A stretch of DNA of 64,000 bases, taken from contig JAMLIS010000006.1 in NCBI GenBank assembly GCA_023954015.1, positions 62,001 to 126,000 of the forward strand, written 5' to 3'. The DNA comes from Burkholderiaceae bacterium. Its GTDB lineage: Bacteria; Pseudomonadota; Gammaproteobacteria; Burkholderiales; Burkholderiaceae_E. The translations under genes and the position numbers were made by a program. Positions within the stretch are counted from its first letter, which is position 1. Each line of letters opens with the position of its first letter. Below the pieces are notes generated by a model that saw nothing but the letters and a program-made list of their open reading frames with translations, ran no database searches and was not told the origin of the DNA. Positions 48,971 to 58,214 of the stretch are shown here, one piece after another.

Positions 48971-49579
48971 ATGAGCGAACGCACGAAATACCTCCCCGCC
49001 GAAGAGCGACGTGCCGCCACGGTGGAAGCCGTGGTCGAGCTGGCCGCCGAGCAGAACCCCAGCGACATCACGACCACGGCCATCGCGCAGCGCATGGGGC
49101 TGACGCAGGGCGCGCTCTTCCGGCACTTTCCCACCAAGGACGCGATTCTCGAAACCGTGATGTCGTGGGTCACCGAGCGCCTGCTCGCGCGCGTGGACAA
49201 GGCCGCGGAAAGCGCCGCCTCGCCGCTCGAAGCGCTCGAGGCGATCTTCCTGACGCACATCGACTTCGTCAGCGAGCATCCGGGCGTACCGAGGATGCTG
49301 TTCGGCGAATTGCAGCGACCGGGCGACACCCTGCCCAAGCGCATGGTCCGCACGCTGGTTCGCCAGTACGACGCCCGGCTGCGCGAACTGCTCGAAGCCG
49401 GCAAGTCGCAGGGCACGCTCGATGCGGCGCTCGACGTCGACGCCGCCGCCGGGCTGTTCATCGGCGCGATCCAGGGACTGGTGATGCAGTCGCTGCTCGC
49501 CGGCGACGCGCAACGCATCCGCCGTGACGCGCCGGGCGTGTTCGCGATCTATCTGCGGGGCATCCGCACGGCGTCATGA
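48971..49579 (+). CDS. TetR-family repressor (CecR-like) of the ABC exporter operon
   Basis: A 202-residue one-component regulator. The N-terminal HTH is TTTAIAQRMGLTQGALFRHFPTKDAI (residues about 36-60) and the rest is a ligand-binding helical domain (LEAIFLTHIDFVSEHPGVPRML; AGLFIGAIQGLVMQSLLAG). The gene order TetR-HlyD-double ABC-two permeases matches E. coli cecR-ybhGFSR. Its stop overlaps the next start (ATGA). Autorepression through the palindrome at 48938-48951 is inferred. Confidence 0.9.
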   Translation: MSERTKYLPAEERRAATVEAVVELAAEQNPSDITTTAIAQRMGLTQGALFRHFPTKDAILETVMSWVTERLLARVDKAAESAASPLEALEAIFLTHIDFVSEHPGVPRMLFGELQRPGDTLPKRMVRTLVRQYDARLRELLEAGKSQGTLDAALDVDAAAGLFIGAIQGLVMQSLLAGDAQRIRRDAPGVFAIYLRGIRTAS

Positions 49580-50610
49580 AGCGCTTCGGCAATCTTTCCA
49601 GCGCGGCGAAGCGCACCCTCGTCCTGGGCGCCATTGCTGTCGTCGCGGCGGCTGCCGGGTGGTTCTGGATGCAGCGCAGCGGCAACGACGACGGTCCGTT
49701 GCGCCTGTACGGCAACGTCGACATCCGCGAGGTGCAACTGGCGTTCCGGCAGCCCGGTCGCGTGGTGCGGATGGCTTTCGACGAGGGCGACACGGTCACG
49801 GCCGGCGCACGCATGGCCACGCTCGATGCACAGCCCTTCGAGGAGGCGCTCGCGGCAGCCGACGCGTCCGTGCAACTTGCCCAGGCGGAGTTGAACAAGC
49901 TGCGCCGCGGCCTGCGTCCGCAGGAGATCATCCAGGCGCAACAGGCGCTCGCGCAGGCAAAGGCGATCGCGACCGAGGCCGAGCGCAACTTCCGCCGCCA
50001 GAGCGAGCTGGTCGCATCGGGCGCCAGCAGCCGGCGCACGGTCGACGCGGCGCGCGCCGCGCGCGATCAGGCGGTGGCAGGCGTGAAGGCCGCGCAGGCC
50101 GCGCTGTCGCAGGCGCGCGAAGGCTACCGCCGCGAAGACATCGCCGCGGGCGAGGCGCGGCTGGCCGCGGCGCAGGCCGCACGCGCGCAGGCCGCCACCG
50201 CGCTGGCCGACACCGAGCTGCTCGCGCCCAGTACCGGTACGGTGATCGCCCGCGTTCGCGAGCCGGGCAGCATGGTCGCAAGCCAGAGCACGGTCTACAG
50301 CCTGAGCCTGGATGCGCCGGTGTACGTGCGCGCCTACGTCGCCGAGCCCGATCTCGGTCGCATCGCGCCCGGAACCCGGGTGCTCGTGAAGAGCGACTCG
50401 TCCGACCGGCTCTACCAGGGCCAGATCGGCTTCGTCTCGCCGCGTGCCGAGTTCACGCCGAAGACGGTGGAGACCACCGATCTGCGCACCGACCTCGTGT
50501 ACCGCCTTCGGATCGTCGTCGACGATCCCGACACCTCGCTGCGCCAGGGGATGCCGGTGACGATCGAGGTCGACGCCGAGCCGGCTGCCGGTGCTCGCGC
50601 CAGGAGCTGA
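49576..50610 (+). CDS. HlyD-family membrane fusion protein (YbhG-like)
   Basis: A 344-residue periplasmic adaptor anchored by an N-terminal helix (LVLGAIAVVAAAAGWFW). Lipoyl halves are GRVVRMAFDEGDTVTAGARMATLD and ELLAPSTGTVIARVREPGSMV, with a long Ala/Gln-rich coiled-coil hairpin between (about 90-215). The barrel domain contains VRAYVAEPDLGRIAPGTRVLV. It connects the ABC exporter to the outer-membrane factor encoded downstream. Confidence 0.92.
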   Translation: MKRFGNLSSAAKRTLVLGAIAVVAAAAGWFWMQRSGNDDGPLRLYGNVDIREVQLAFRQPGRVVRMAFDEGDTVTAGARMATLDAQPFEEALAAADASVQLAQAELNKLRRGLRPQEIIQAQQALAQAKAIATEAERNFRRQSELVASGASSRRTVDAARAARDQAVAGVKAAQAALSQAREGYRREDIAAGEARLAAAQAARAQAATALADTELLAPSTGTVIARVREPGSMVASQSTVYSLSLDAPVYVRAYVAEPDLGRIAPGTRVLVKSDSSDRLYQGQIGFVSPRAEFTPKTVETTDLRTDLVYRLRIVVDDPDTSLRQGMPVTIEVDAEPAAGARARS

Positions 50611-50614
50611 CGAC

Positions 50615-52399
50615 GTGTCCGCCAGTACGCCGGCAGCCGCTGCGCCACGCGATGCCGAGAGCCGCGTTGCCGTCGTCATCGACGGCGTCGACAAGCGTTT
50701 CGGCCCCGTGCATGCACTGCGCAACGTCGACGCACGCATCGAGTACGGACGTCTCACCGGCCTGGTCGGTCCGGACGGCGCCGGCAAGACGACGCTGATG
50801 CGCATCCTGACCGGACTGCTCGTGCCCGACGCCGGGCACGTCACGCTGGCCGGCTTCGACGTCGTGCGCGACAACGACGCGATCCACGTCGCCAGCGGCT
50901 ACATGCCGCAGCGCTTCGGCCTGTACGAAGACCTGTCGGTGATGGAAAACATGCGCCTGTACGCGCGGCTGCGCGGTATGGACGCCGACCGGCACGCGGA
51001 CCTGTTCGACGAACTGCTCGCCTTCACCCGCCTGGGCCCTTTCACGAAGCGACTGGCCGGAAAACTCTCCGGCGGCATGAAGCAGAAGCTCGGGCTGGCG
51101 TGCGCGCTGATGGCGCGCCCGGCCGTGCTGCTGCTCGACGAACCCGGGGTCGGCGTCGATCCGGTCAGCCGCCAGGATCTGTGGCGCATGGTGCAGGCGC
51201 TCACCGACGAGGGGATGGCCGTCGTCTGGTCCACCGCGTACCTGGACGAAGCCGAACGTTGCGACAGCGTGCTGCTGCTCAACGACGGGCAATTGGCCTA
51301 CGACGGCCCGCCCGCGGAGCTGACCGGCCGCCTGGCGGATCGCAGCTTTCGCCTCGAAGACGTCGGCGATCGGCGCCGCGCCGTGCTCGCCGAAGCGCTC
51401 GGTCTGGCCAGCGTCGGCGACGGCGTGATCCAGGGCGCCGGCGTGCGCGTCGTGCTGCGCGCCGATGTGGGCACCGAAGAGATCCAGGCTCTTGCCGACC
51501 GGCTCGGCGCACACCTCGCCCCGGTGCCGCCGCGCTTCGAGGACGCCTTCATCGACCTGCTCGGCGGCGGCCCCGGCGGCTCCTCGACGCTGGCCGAACG
51601 CCTGCCGCCGGTGGAACTCGCTTCCGACATCGCCGTCTCCTGCCGCAACCTGACGAAGCGCTTCGGCGCCTTCACCGCCACCGACAACGTGAGCTTCGAG
51701 GTGCGCAAGGGCGAGATCTTCGGCCTGCTCGGTCCGAACGGAGCCGGCAAGTCGACGACCTTCAAGATGCTGTGCGGCCTGTTGAAGCCCACGCACGGCG
51801 AAGCGCAGGTGGTGGGACTCGATCTGCGTCGCGCCACCGGCGCGGCCAAGGCGCAGCTCGGATACATGGCGCAGAAATTCTCGCTGTACGGCCTGCTGTC
51901 GGTGCGCCAGAACCTGGAATTCTCCGCCGGCGTGTACGGACTGGAAGGCGCGACGCGCCGCACGCGCATCGACGAGATGATCGAGACCTTCGCGCTCGAG
52001 CCGTGGCTGTCGGCAGCGCCCGATTCGCTGCCGCTCGGCTTCAAGCAGCGCCTGGCACTCGCCTGCGCGGTGATGCACCGCCCGCCCGTGCTGTTTCTCG
52101 ACGAACCGACCTCGGGCGTCGACCCGATCACGCGCCGCGAGTTCTGGACGCACATCAACGGCCTCGCGCGCAAGGGCGTGACGGTGATGGTCACCACGCA
52201 CTTCATGGACGAGGCCGAATACTGCGACCGCGTGGCGATGCTGTATCGCGCCCGGCTGATCGCGCTGGACACGCCCGACGCACTGAAGCGCGACGCAACG
52301 AGCCACGCCCGCCCCGATCCGACGATGGAAGACGCTTTCATCCACCTGGTGGAATCGGCCGATCTCGCCGACGAGGCGCGCAACGAGGCTGCGGCATGA
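50615..52399 (+). CDS. ABC exporter ATP-binding protein with two nucleotide-binding domains (YbhF-like)
   Basis: A 594-residue tandem ATPase. NBD1 has Walker A GPDGAGKTT, signature KLSGGMKQKLGLACAL and Walker B VLLLDEPGVGVD; NBD2 has Walker A GPNGAGKST, a degenerate signature LPLGFKQRLALACAV and Walker B VLFLDEPTSGVD. E. coli YbhF shows the same LPLGFKQRL change. The GTG at 50615 is chosen because AGGAG lies eight bases upstream; a GTG at 50591 is less well placed. The stop overlaps the next gene. Confidence 0.93.
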   Translation: MSASTPAAAAPRDAESRVAVVIDGVDKRFGPVHALRNVDARIEYGRLTGLVGPDGAGKTTLMRILTGLLVPDAGHVTLAGFDVVRDNDAIHVASGYMPQRFGLYEDLSVMENMRLYARLRGMDADRHADLFDELLAFTRLGPFTKRLAGKLSGGMKQKLGLACALMARPAVLLLDEPGVGVDPVSRQDLWRMVQALTDEGMAVVWSTAYLDEAERCDSVLLLNDGQLAYDGPPAELTGRLADRSFRLEDVGDRRRAVLAEALGLASVGDGVIQGAGVRVVLRADVGTEEIQALADRLGAHLAPVPPRFEDAFIDLLGGGPGGSSTLAERLPPVELASDIAVSCRNLTKRFGAFTATDNVSFEVRKGEIFGLLGPNGAGKSTTFKMLCGLLKPTHGEAQVVGLDLRRATGAAKAQLGYMAQKFSLYGLLSVRQNLEFSAGVYGLEGATRRTRIDEMIETFALEPWLSAAPDSLPLGFKQRLALACAVMHRPPVLFLDEPTSGVDPITRREFWTHINGLARKGVTVMVTTHFMDEAEYCDRVAMLYRARLIALDTPDALKRDATSHARPDPTMEDAFIHLVESADLADEARNEAAA

Positions 52400-53568
52400 C
52401 CGACGCGACGCCTTCGCGTGCGGCCGAGCGCGTGTCGGCCGCCGCGATGCGCCGCTTCGACCCGCGGCGCCTTGCGGCGCTGGTCCTCAAGGAAAGCCTG
52501 CAGGCGATGCGCGATCCGTCCACGCTGCTGATCGCCTTCGTGTTGCCGGTGGTGCTGCTGTTCCTGTTCGCCTACGCGGTTTCGCTGGACGTGCGCAACC
52601 TGCGCATCGGCGTCGTGCAGGAATCGCAATCGGCATCGGCCGACGCGCTGGCCGCGGCCTTCGCCGGCACGCGCTATCTCGACGTTCGTTTCGCGCACGA
52701 CCGGCGCGAGGTCGCCGACCTCGTCGTCTCGGGCGAGCTGCGCGGCTTCGTCGTGATTCCGCAGGATTTCGAGCGCCGCATCGTCGCGCGCGATGGCAGC
52801 CCGCTCATCCAGACGATCGCCGACGGCTCGCAGCCCAACACCGCCAACTACGTCGCGAACTACGCGCAGGGCGTCGTGCAGACCTGGCGCGCCGGGCTCG
52901 ACGCGCAAGCCGCACCCGCGGCCGTGGCGCTCGAGCCGCGCTACTGGTTCAACGCCGAACTGGAAAGCCGCCGCGCACTCGTGCCCGGCGCGATCGCCAT
53001 CGTCATGACGATCATCGGAACGATGCTCACCGCGCTGGTCGTCGCGCGCGAATGGGAACGCGGCACGATGGAGGCGGTGTTGTCGACGCCCGCGTCGGTC
53101 ATCGAGATCCTGGTCGGCAAGCTGCTGCCGTATTTCGTGCTGGGCATGTTGTCGACGCTCGCGGCCACCGCACTGGCCGTATTCGTCTTCGACGTGCCGC
53201 TGCGCGGGTCGCTCGCCGCGCTGCTGCTGCTGTCGGCCGTGTTCATGGTGCCCGCGCTCGGCCAGGGGCTGCTGATCTCCTCGGTCACGCGCAACCAGTT
53301 CCTGGCCGCGCAGATTGCGCTGTTCTCCGGCTTCCTGCCCGCCTTCATGTTGTCGGGCTTCCTCTACGAGATCGAATCGATGCCCGCTGCGATCCGGGCG
53401 ATCACCTGGTTCGTTCCCGCCCGCTATTTCGTGGCGTCGCTCAAGACGGTGTTCCTGGCCGGCGACATCTGGGCGGTTTTCCTGCCGAACCTGCTGGCGA
53501 TGGCGCTGACCGGCGCGGTGTTCTTCGGGCTCGCCAGGCGCGCCACGCGCAAGAACCTGGAGGCCTGA
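52396..53568 (+). CDS. ABC-2 type exporter permease (YbhS-like)
   Basis: A 390-residue membrane protein with an N-terminal helix (LLIAFVLPVVLLFLFAYAVSL), a large extracytoplasmic domain (about 60-200) and five C-terminal helices, including MTIIGTMLTALVVAREWERGTMEAVLSTP, the ABC-2 hallmark, and QIALFSGFLPAFMLSGFLYEIESMP. With the next gene it would form the heterodimeric exporter membrane part. ATGA overlap with the ATPase gene. Confidence 0.92.
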   Translation: MTDATPSRAAERVSAAAMRRFDPRRLAALVLKESLQAMRDPSTLLIAFVLPVVLLFLFAYAVSLDVRNLRIGVVQESQSASADALAAAFAGTRYLDVRFAHDRREVADLVVSGELRGFVVIPQDFERRIVARDGSPLIQTIADGSQPNTANYVANYAQGVVQTWRAGLDAQAAPAAVALEPRYWFNAELESRRALVPGAIAIVMTIIGTMLTALVVAREWERGTMEAVLSTPASVIEILVGKLLPYFVLGMLSTLAATALAVFVFDVPLRGSLAALLLLSAVFMVPALGQGLLISSVTRNQFLAAQIALFSGFLPAFMLSGFLYEIESMPAAIRAITWFVPARYFVASLKTVFLAGDIWAVFLPNLLAMALTGAVFFGLARRATRKNLEA

Positions 53569-53571
53569 ACG

Positions 53572-54696
53572 ATGTCGCAACGGGTCGCCTGGTTCGATTT
53601 CGTTCGCTTGCGCGCGCAGTTCGTCAAGGAGTTGCTGAGCATCCTGCGCGACCCGCGAAGCCGGATGGTCGTGTTCGTGCCGCCTTTGCTGCAACTGCTC
53701 GTATTCGCCTTCGCCGCGACGCTGGAAGTACGCAACGTCGACCTAGCCGTGCACGACCAGGACGCGGGCCGCTGGTCGCACGAACTGATCACGCGCCTGG
53801 ACACCGCCGAATTCGTCCACGACATACGTTACGTGACCGACAGCCGCGAACTTCGCGCATTGCTCGACCGGGGCGAGGTGCTCGCCGCGCTCGCCATCCC
53901 GGCGGATTTCTCGCGCACCATCGCCGCCGGCGACACCGGCCGCGTGCAGGTGCTGGTCGATGGCCGGCGCAGCAACTCGGGCCAGATCACCGTCGGCTAT
54001 CTGTCGGCCATCGCCGCCGACGTCGGCGCCGAGGTGCGATCCGACACGGCGCCGGCGGTGCCGATGGTGGTGCGCAACTGGTTCAATCCGAACCTGGTCT
54101 ACCGCTGGTTCATCGTGCCGGGCCTGAGCGGAATCCTCGCGCTGTTCAGCGCGCTGCTGATCACCTCGCTGTCGATCGCGCGCGAGCGCGAGCTGGGCAC
54201 CTTCGACCAGTTGCTGGTCTCGCCCACGTCGACCCCGGAAATCATCGTCTCCAAATCGGTTCCGGCGCTGGTGATCGGGACGGCGCTGGGGCTGACGATG
54301 ATCGCCGCAGCGATCGTCCTGTTCGGCATTCCGTTCAGCGGCTCGTTCACGTTGCTGCTGGTGAGCCTGATGCTGTTCATTCTCTCCGTCGTGGGCATCG
54401 GCCTGATGATCTCCGCCGTCAGCGCGACGCAGCAACAGGCGATCCTCGGCGCCTTCGCCGTCGGCGTGCCGGCGGTGCTGGTGTCGGGGTTCGCGACTCC
54501 GGTGGAAAACATGCCGACGCTGTTGCAATGGCTGGCGCAGGCGATCCCGCTCACGCACTTCCTGATCATCGTCCAGGGCAGCTTCCTGAAGGCGTTGCCG
54601 CTCTCCGACATCCTCGCCAGTCTGTGGCCGCTGGCGATCATCGCGCTGGTGACGCTCACGATGGCCACCGTATTCGTCCGAGGACGCCTGCAATGA
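53572..54696 (+). CDS. ABC-2 type exporter permease (YbhR-like)
   Basis: A 374-residue second permease with the same layout as its neighbour: N-terminal helix (RMVVFVPPLLQLLVFAFAATL), a large periplasmic loop, then ALLITSLSIARERELGTFDQLLVSP and AFAVGVPAVLVSGFATPVENMP. It starts three bases after the first permease gene and overlaps the outer-membrane factor gene by four bases. Confidence 0.92.
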   Translation: MSQRVAWFDFVRLRAQFVKELLSILRDPRSRMVVFVPPLLQLLVFAFAATLEVRNVDLAVHDQDAGRWSHELITRLDTAEFVHDIRYVTDSRELRALLDRGEVLAALAIPADFSRTIAAGDTGRVQVLVDGRRSNSGQITVGYLSAIAADVGAEVRSDTAPAVPMVVRNWFNPNLVYRWFIVPGLSGILALFSALLITSLSIARERELGTFDQLLVSPTSTPEIIVSKSVPALVIGTALGLTMIAAAIVLFGIPFSGSFTLLLVSLMLFILSVVGIGLMISAVSATQQQAILGAFAVGVPAVLVSGFATPVENMPTLLQWLAQAIPLTHFLIIVQGSFLKALPLSDILASLWPLAIIALVTLTMATVFVRGRLQ

Positions 54697-56246
54697 CCCG
54701 CACCGATCGCGTCGAAGCGACGCGCACGACGACCGGCACGCATTTTTCACCGGGACGACTGCGTCCGCTCGCACTGCTGCTGGGCAGTGCGTTGCTGACC
54801 GCCTGCACCACCGTGGGTCCCGACTATCACGCGCCGCCACCGGTCGCCTCGGCAGGCGACTGGACGCAGCCGGCCGATGCCGCCGCGCCGCAGGATCTCG
54901 CCCACTGGTGGTCGATGCTCGGCGATCCGGTGCTCGAGCGACTGATCGAGACGGCGCTGGTTCGAAACCTCGATCTGCGCCTGGCTGTCGCTCGCATCGA
55001 CGAGGCGCGCGCGCTGCGCGATCGCGTCTCGGGCGAGCGTGCTGCGGTCGTCAGCGCGGGCGCCAGCGTCACCCGTCGTCGACAAAGCGAGAACGGTCCG
55101 TTGCCGGTCGGCACGATTCCGGGCCTCGACGCTACGCAAACCATCTACGACGCCGGTTTCGATGCCGCCTGGGAGGCCGACCTCTTCGGTGCGAAATACC
55201 GTGCGCTCGAGGGCGCCGACGCCCGCCTGCAGGCGAGCGAAATCGATGCGCAGGGCGTACGCATGCGCATCGCCGCCGAAGTCGCGCGCGCCTGGTTCAC
55301 TGCGACGGGCGCAGCCGACGAACTGCGCACCCAGCAGGCGATGCTCGAAACGTTGCAGCAGACCGTCGACCTCGTGCGCAAGCGCGCGGATCTCGGGGAC
55401 GCCTCGCTGGCCGACGTCGAAACCGCGCGCGCGCAATGGGCCGCCGCCGACGCCGCGCTGCCCGAGATTCAGGCCCGCCGGCGCGCGGCGGTCCTGAGCC
55501 TGGGCGTGCTGCTGGGTTCGCCGCCCGAGCAGGAACTGGCGCTGCTCGATACCGCATCGCCACCCCTCGAACTGCGGGCGCTGCCGGTGGGCGAGCGAGC
55601 CGAGGTGTTGCGTCGCCGTCCGGACGTGCTCGCCGCCGAACGGCAACTGGCCGCCCGCACCGCCGACGTCGGCGTGGCGACCGCGGAGTTGTTCCCGAAG
55701 CTCACGATCGGCGCCGGCGGCGGCCTGCAGGCGCTGAGTACCGGCGACTGGTTCGACGCCTCGAGCGCGCGCTTCTCGCTGATGCCGCTGATCTCGTGGC
55801 GGCTGTTCGACGGCGGCCGCGTGCGCGCCGAGATCCGCGCCCGCGAGGCCGGTGCGCAGCAGGCGGCAATCGCCTATGAACAGGCGGTGCTGGCAGCCCT
55901 GGGCGACGCCGAACGTGCGCTGAGCGACTATCGCTCGGGCCTGGACACGCTGCAGCGGCGCCAGACCGCCGTAATTGCGACGCGCCGCAGCCATGTCCAC
56001 GCAAAGGCGCGCTTCGCAGCCGGCGACATCGCGCTCGTCGAACTGCTCGCCGCCGAGCGCCTGTTGCTCGAGGCCGAAACCGCGAGCGCTCGCGCCCGCA
56101 CCACGGCCGCCGTGCAGCTCGCGGCGCTGTACAAGGCGCTGGGCGGCGGCTGGGATGCGCCCGCCGCCGTCGCCGTCGACTCCGCGCCCACCGCCGCCGA
56201 GATGGTGGCGGCCTCGCGCCCGCCCTCCCTCGTTCCCACCCACTGA
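54693..56246 (+). CDS. Outer-membrane efflux lipoprotein (NodT/OprM family)
   Basis: A 517-residue outer-membrane factor. The lipobox L-L-T-A-C is at about Cys38, followed by the family start TTVGPDYHAPPP. Two TolC-type repeats are seen, including LVRNLDLRLAVARIDEARA, the conserved WEADLFGAKYRAL, RRRPDVLAAERQLAARTADVGVATAELFPKLT in part, and SWRLFDGGRVRAEI. Having its own outer-membrane factor makes this exporter operon self-sufficient, unlike E. coli ybhGFSR, which uses TolC. Confidence 0.93.
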   Translation: MTRTDRVEATRTTTGTHFSPGRLRPLALLLGSALLTACTTVGPDYHAPPPVASAGDWTQPADAAAPQDLAHWWSMLGDPVLERLIETALVRNLDLRLAVARIDEARALRDRVSGERAAVVSAGASVTRRRQSENGPLPVGTIPGLDATQTIYDAGFDAAWEADLFGAKYRALEGADARLQASEIDAQGVRMRIAAEVARAWFTATGAADELRTQQAMLETLQQTVDLVRKRADLGDASLADVETARAQWAAADAALPEIQARRRAAVLSLGVLLGSPPEQELALLDTASPPLELRALPVGERAEVLRRRPDVLAAERQLAARTADVGVATAELFPKLTIGAGGGLQALSTGDWFDASSARFSLMPLISWRLFDGGRVRAEIRAREAGAQQAAIAYEQAVLAALGDAERALSDYRSGLDTLQRRQTAVIATRRSHVHAKARFAAGDIALVELLAAERLLLEAETASARARTTAAVQLAALYKALGGGWDAPAAVAVDSAPTAAEMVAASRPPSLVPTH

Positions 56247-56258
56247 AAGGAAACCGCC

Positions 56259-56462
56259 ATGCAGATCAACGTCGCAAACTCCGAACGTGTCGTGCGCGTC
56301 ATCGTCGGCCTGATCCTGCTCAGCCTGCCGTTCTGGCTCGAGACGCCGTGGCGCTGGCTGGGCTTGATCGGGATCATGCCTCTGATCACCGGGCTTTCCG
56401 GTCGTTGTCCGGGGTACCGGCTGCTCGGTCGAACGAGTTGCCCCGCACGCGAACCCCGGTAG
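56259..56462 (+). CDS. Small membrane protein, DUF2892
   Basis: A 67-residue protein beginning MQINVANSERVVRVIVGLILLSLPFW, with two hydrophobic helices separated by a short turn and the end GRCPGYRLLGRTSC, typical of the DUF2892 family (inner-membrane YgaP-like). The start is preceded by AAAGGAAA. It follows the outer-membrane factor after 12 bases. Function unknown. Confidence 0.88.
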   Translation: MQINVANSERVVRVIVGLILLSLPFWLETPWRWLGLIGIMPLITGLSGRCPGYRLLGRTSCPAREPR

Positions 56463-56479
56463 TTCGATCTTGCGTCGTC

Positions 56480-57709
56480 ATGAGCGTGCCTGGCACGAAC
56501 CTCGGCCCGCACGTCGAGCCGCACCCCGGCCCGCGCCTCATCCGGCGCACGTTGCGGCATGCCGGCAGCCGGCATCTGCGCGCGTTGCTGCTCGTCTGTG
56601 CGATCTTCGCGCCCTTTGCCGGACGTGCAACGGAATCGGCGTCGGGTGCGGCGCAATCCGGGTGCGCCGAGCAGGCGCTGCGCTGGCGCGGCGGCACGGT
56701 GCGGCTGGAGAACGATCTGTTCGCCGGCACCGACCGCGACTACACGAACGGCGTGGCAGTGTCACTCGTTTCGCACGACATCGAAGGCCGCTTGCGCGCC
56801 GACTGCCTGCCTCGGCCGCTCGGCCTGTACGTACACTTCCTGGACGCGATCGATCCCGGTTTCCGGCAGCGTGCCGGTGACGAATCGGCAACGCAGAACG
56901 TCGTGCTGCGCATCGGGCAGTCGATGTATACGCCCGAGGACAAGACCCGCAGCGACCTGATCGAAGACGATCGTCCCTATGCCGGACTGCTGTATCTGGG
57001 GCTGGCCTGGAACCGCCGGGCTCATCCGCGCGGCGCCCGCTACGAGATGCTCGAGAGTCGCGAATTGACGCTGGGCGTGATCGGACCGTGGTCACTGGCC
57101 GAACGATCGCAGGACCTGGTGCACCGGTTGCGCGGCTTCGATCGATTCCGCGGCTGGGGCAACCAGGTGCGCAACGAACCGGCATTCCAGCTTGCGATGG
57201 AGCGCAAGTTCAAGCCCTGGTTCGACGGTGCCGTTCGTCCGGGCTGGGGTCACGACGCGATCGGCGGCTATGCCGTGCGCGTGGGCAACATCGAAACCGC
57301 TGCCAGTGCAGGCCTGGAGTTGCGCTGGGGGCGCAACATCGCGAACGACTTCGGCAGCTATTCGATCCGCCCCGGCGGCGAGAATCGGCCGCCTTCGGCG
57401 GCGGCCGGGCTGCGCGCGACGCATCCGCAGAGCCTGCGCGCGCCCCGCCCCGGAGCGCATCTGTTCGCCCATCTGGAAGCCAGGGCCGTGGCGTGGGATT
57501 TCTCGCTCGACGGCAACCTGTTTCGTTCCAGCCACCACGTCGCGCGTCGACCGTGGCAGGCGCAGGCGGCGCTCGGCATCAGCAGCCAGTGGCTCGTCGC
57601 CGGGCACGGCGTGCGCCTGGCGCTGATGCGCGTATGGCGCACGCGCGAGTTCGACGAACAGGTAGGCCAACACGCCTTCGGATCGATCGCCGTGAGCGTG
57701 GAGTTCTGA
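56480..57709 (+). CDS. Lipid A deacylase LpxR family protein (DUF2219)
   Basis: A 409-residue outer-membrane protein with a signal segment near residues 35-52 and LpxR-type motifs: RLENDLFAGTDRDYTNGVAVS (Asn/Asp active-site region) and EDDRPYAGLLYLGLAWN, then strands of a 12-stranded barrel and a terminal Phe. LpxR removes the 3'-acyloxyacyl group of lipid A in a calcium-dependent way. The ATG at 56480 gives a long n-region; the true start may lie later. It is 17 bases after the DUF2892 gene. Confidence 0.85.
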   Translation: MSVPGTNLGPHVEPHPGPRLIRRTLRHAGSRHLRALLLVCAIFAPFAGRATESASGAAQSGCAEQALRWRGGTVRLENDLFAGTDRDYTNGVAVSLVSHDIEGRLRADCLPRPLGLYVHFLDAIDPGFRQRAGDESATQNVVLRIGQSMYTPEDKTRSDLIEDDRPYAGLLYLGLAWNRRAHPRGARYEMLESRELTLGVIGPWSLAERSQDLVHRLRGFDRFRGWGNQVRNEPAFQLAMERKFKPWFDGAVRPGWGHDAIGGYAVRVGNIETAASAGLELRWGRNIANDFGSYSIRPGGENRPPSAAAGLRATHPQSLRAPRPGAHLFAHLEARAVAWDFSLDGNLFRSSHHVARRPWQAQAALGISSQWLVAGHGVRLALMRVWRTREFDEQVGQHAFGSIAVSVEF

Positions 57710-57816
57710 TTCTCGATCGCCGTGCCACCGAAGCGCCGATCTTGTCGGCTGGCGAAAGCCACGGCGCCCAGGCACGCGGCATCGCCCGCGTACGCGGCCG
57801 CCTGTTGCGACTCACG

Positions 57817-58200
57817 ATGCGCCGACCGGGGGACGACCCGGACCCCGTGCACGAACTGGAGCGGATCTTCCATGCGCTGGTCGCGTTCATCGTGCGAAAC
57901 CCCGACGTGCCGCCGCGCATGCTTCGATGGTCCGCGCACGGCGGACACCGCCGCATCCGTGCCCGCGTGCAGAGGGTCATCGATCAGTTCGTCTCGCGGA
58001 TCTCGTTCATCGTCCGACGCGCGCAGGCGCAGGCTCGCATGCGCCGCGACGTCGAACCGCAGATCGCAGCGCTGCTCTTCGTCGGAATCGCGCAGAGTCT
58101 GGCGCTTCGCCTGTTCGCCGGGCTGCTGTCGCGCGAGCGTCTACACGAAGAGGCGGGTCGACTCCTGCATGGCTACCTCACCGGCATGCGCGGCGCGTAG
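57817..58200 (+). pseudogene. TetR-like C-terminal domain without DNA-binding domain (probable truncated regulator)
   Basis: The 127-residue frame aligns with the ligand-binding half of the TetR protein at 48971: LERIFHALVAFIVRNPDVPPRML against LEAIFLTHIDFVSEHPGVPRML, and IAALLFVGIAQSLALRLFAGLL against AAGLFIGAIQGLVMQSLLAG. No helix-turn-helix lies upstream in any frame in the 107 bases after lpxR. It could be a decayed regulator or a small domain-only protein. The ATG at 57817 is the best start, without a clear ribosome site. Confidence 0.65.
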
Positions 58201-58214
58201 CGGATGCGATTTTC

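Noticed and set aside
51100..52395. Frame on the plus strand upstream of the first YbhS-like permease that would fuse it to ATPase-shadow sequence
   Set aside because: The ATG at 52396 has the standard four-base overlap with the ATPase stop and matches the family N-terminus; the upstream part is Arg-rich shadow.
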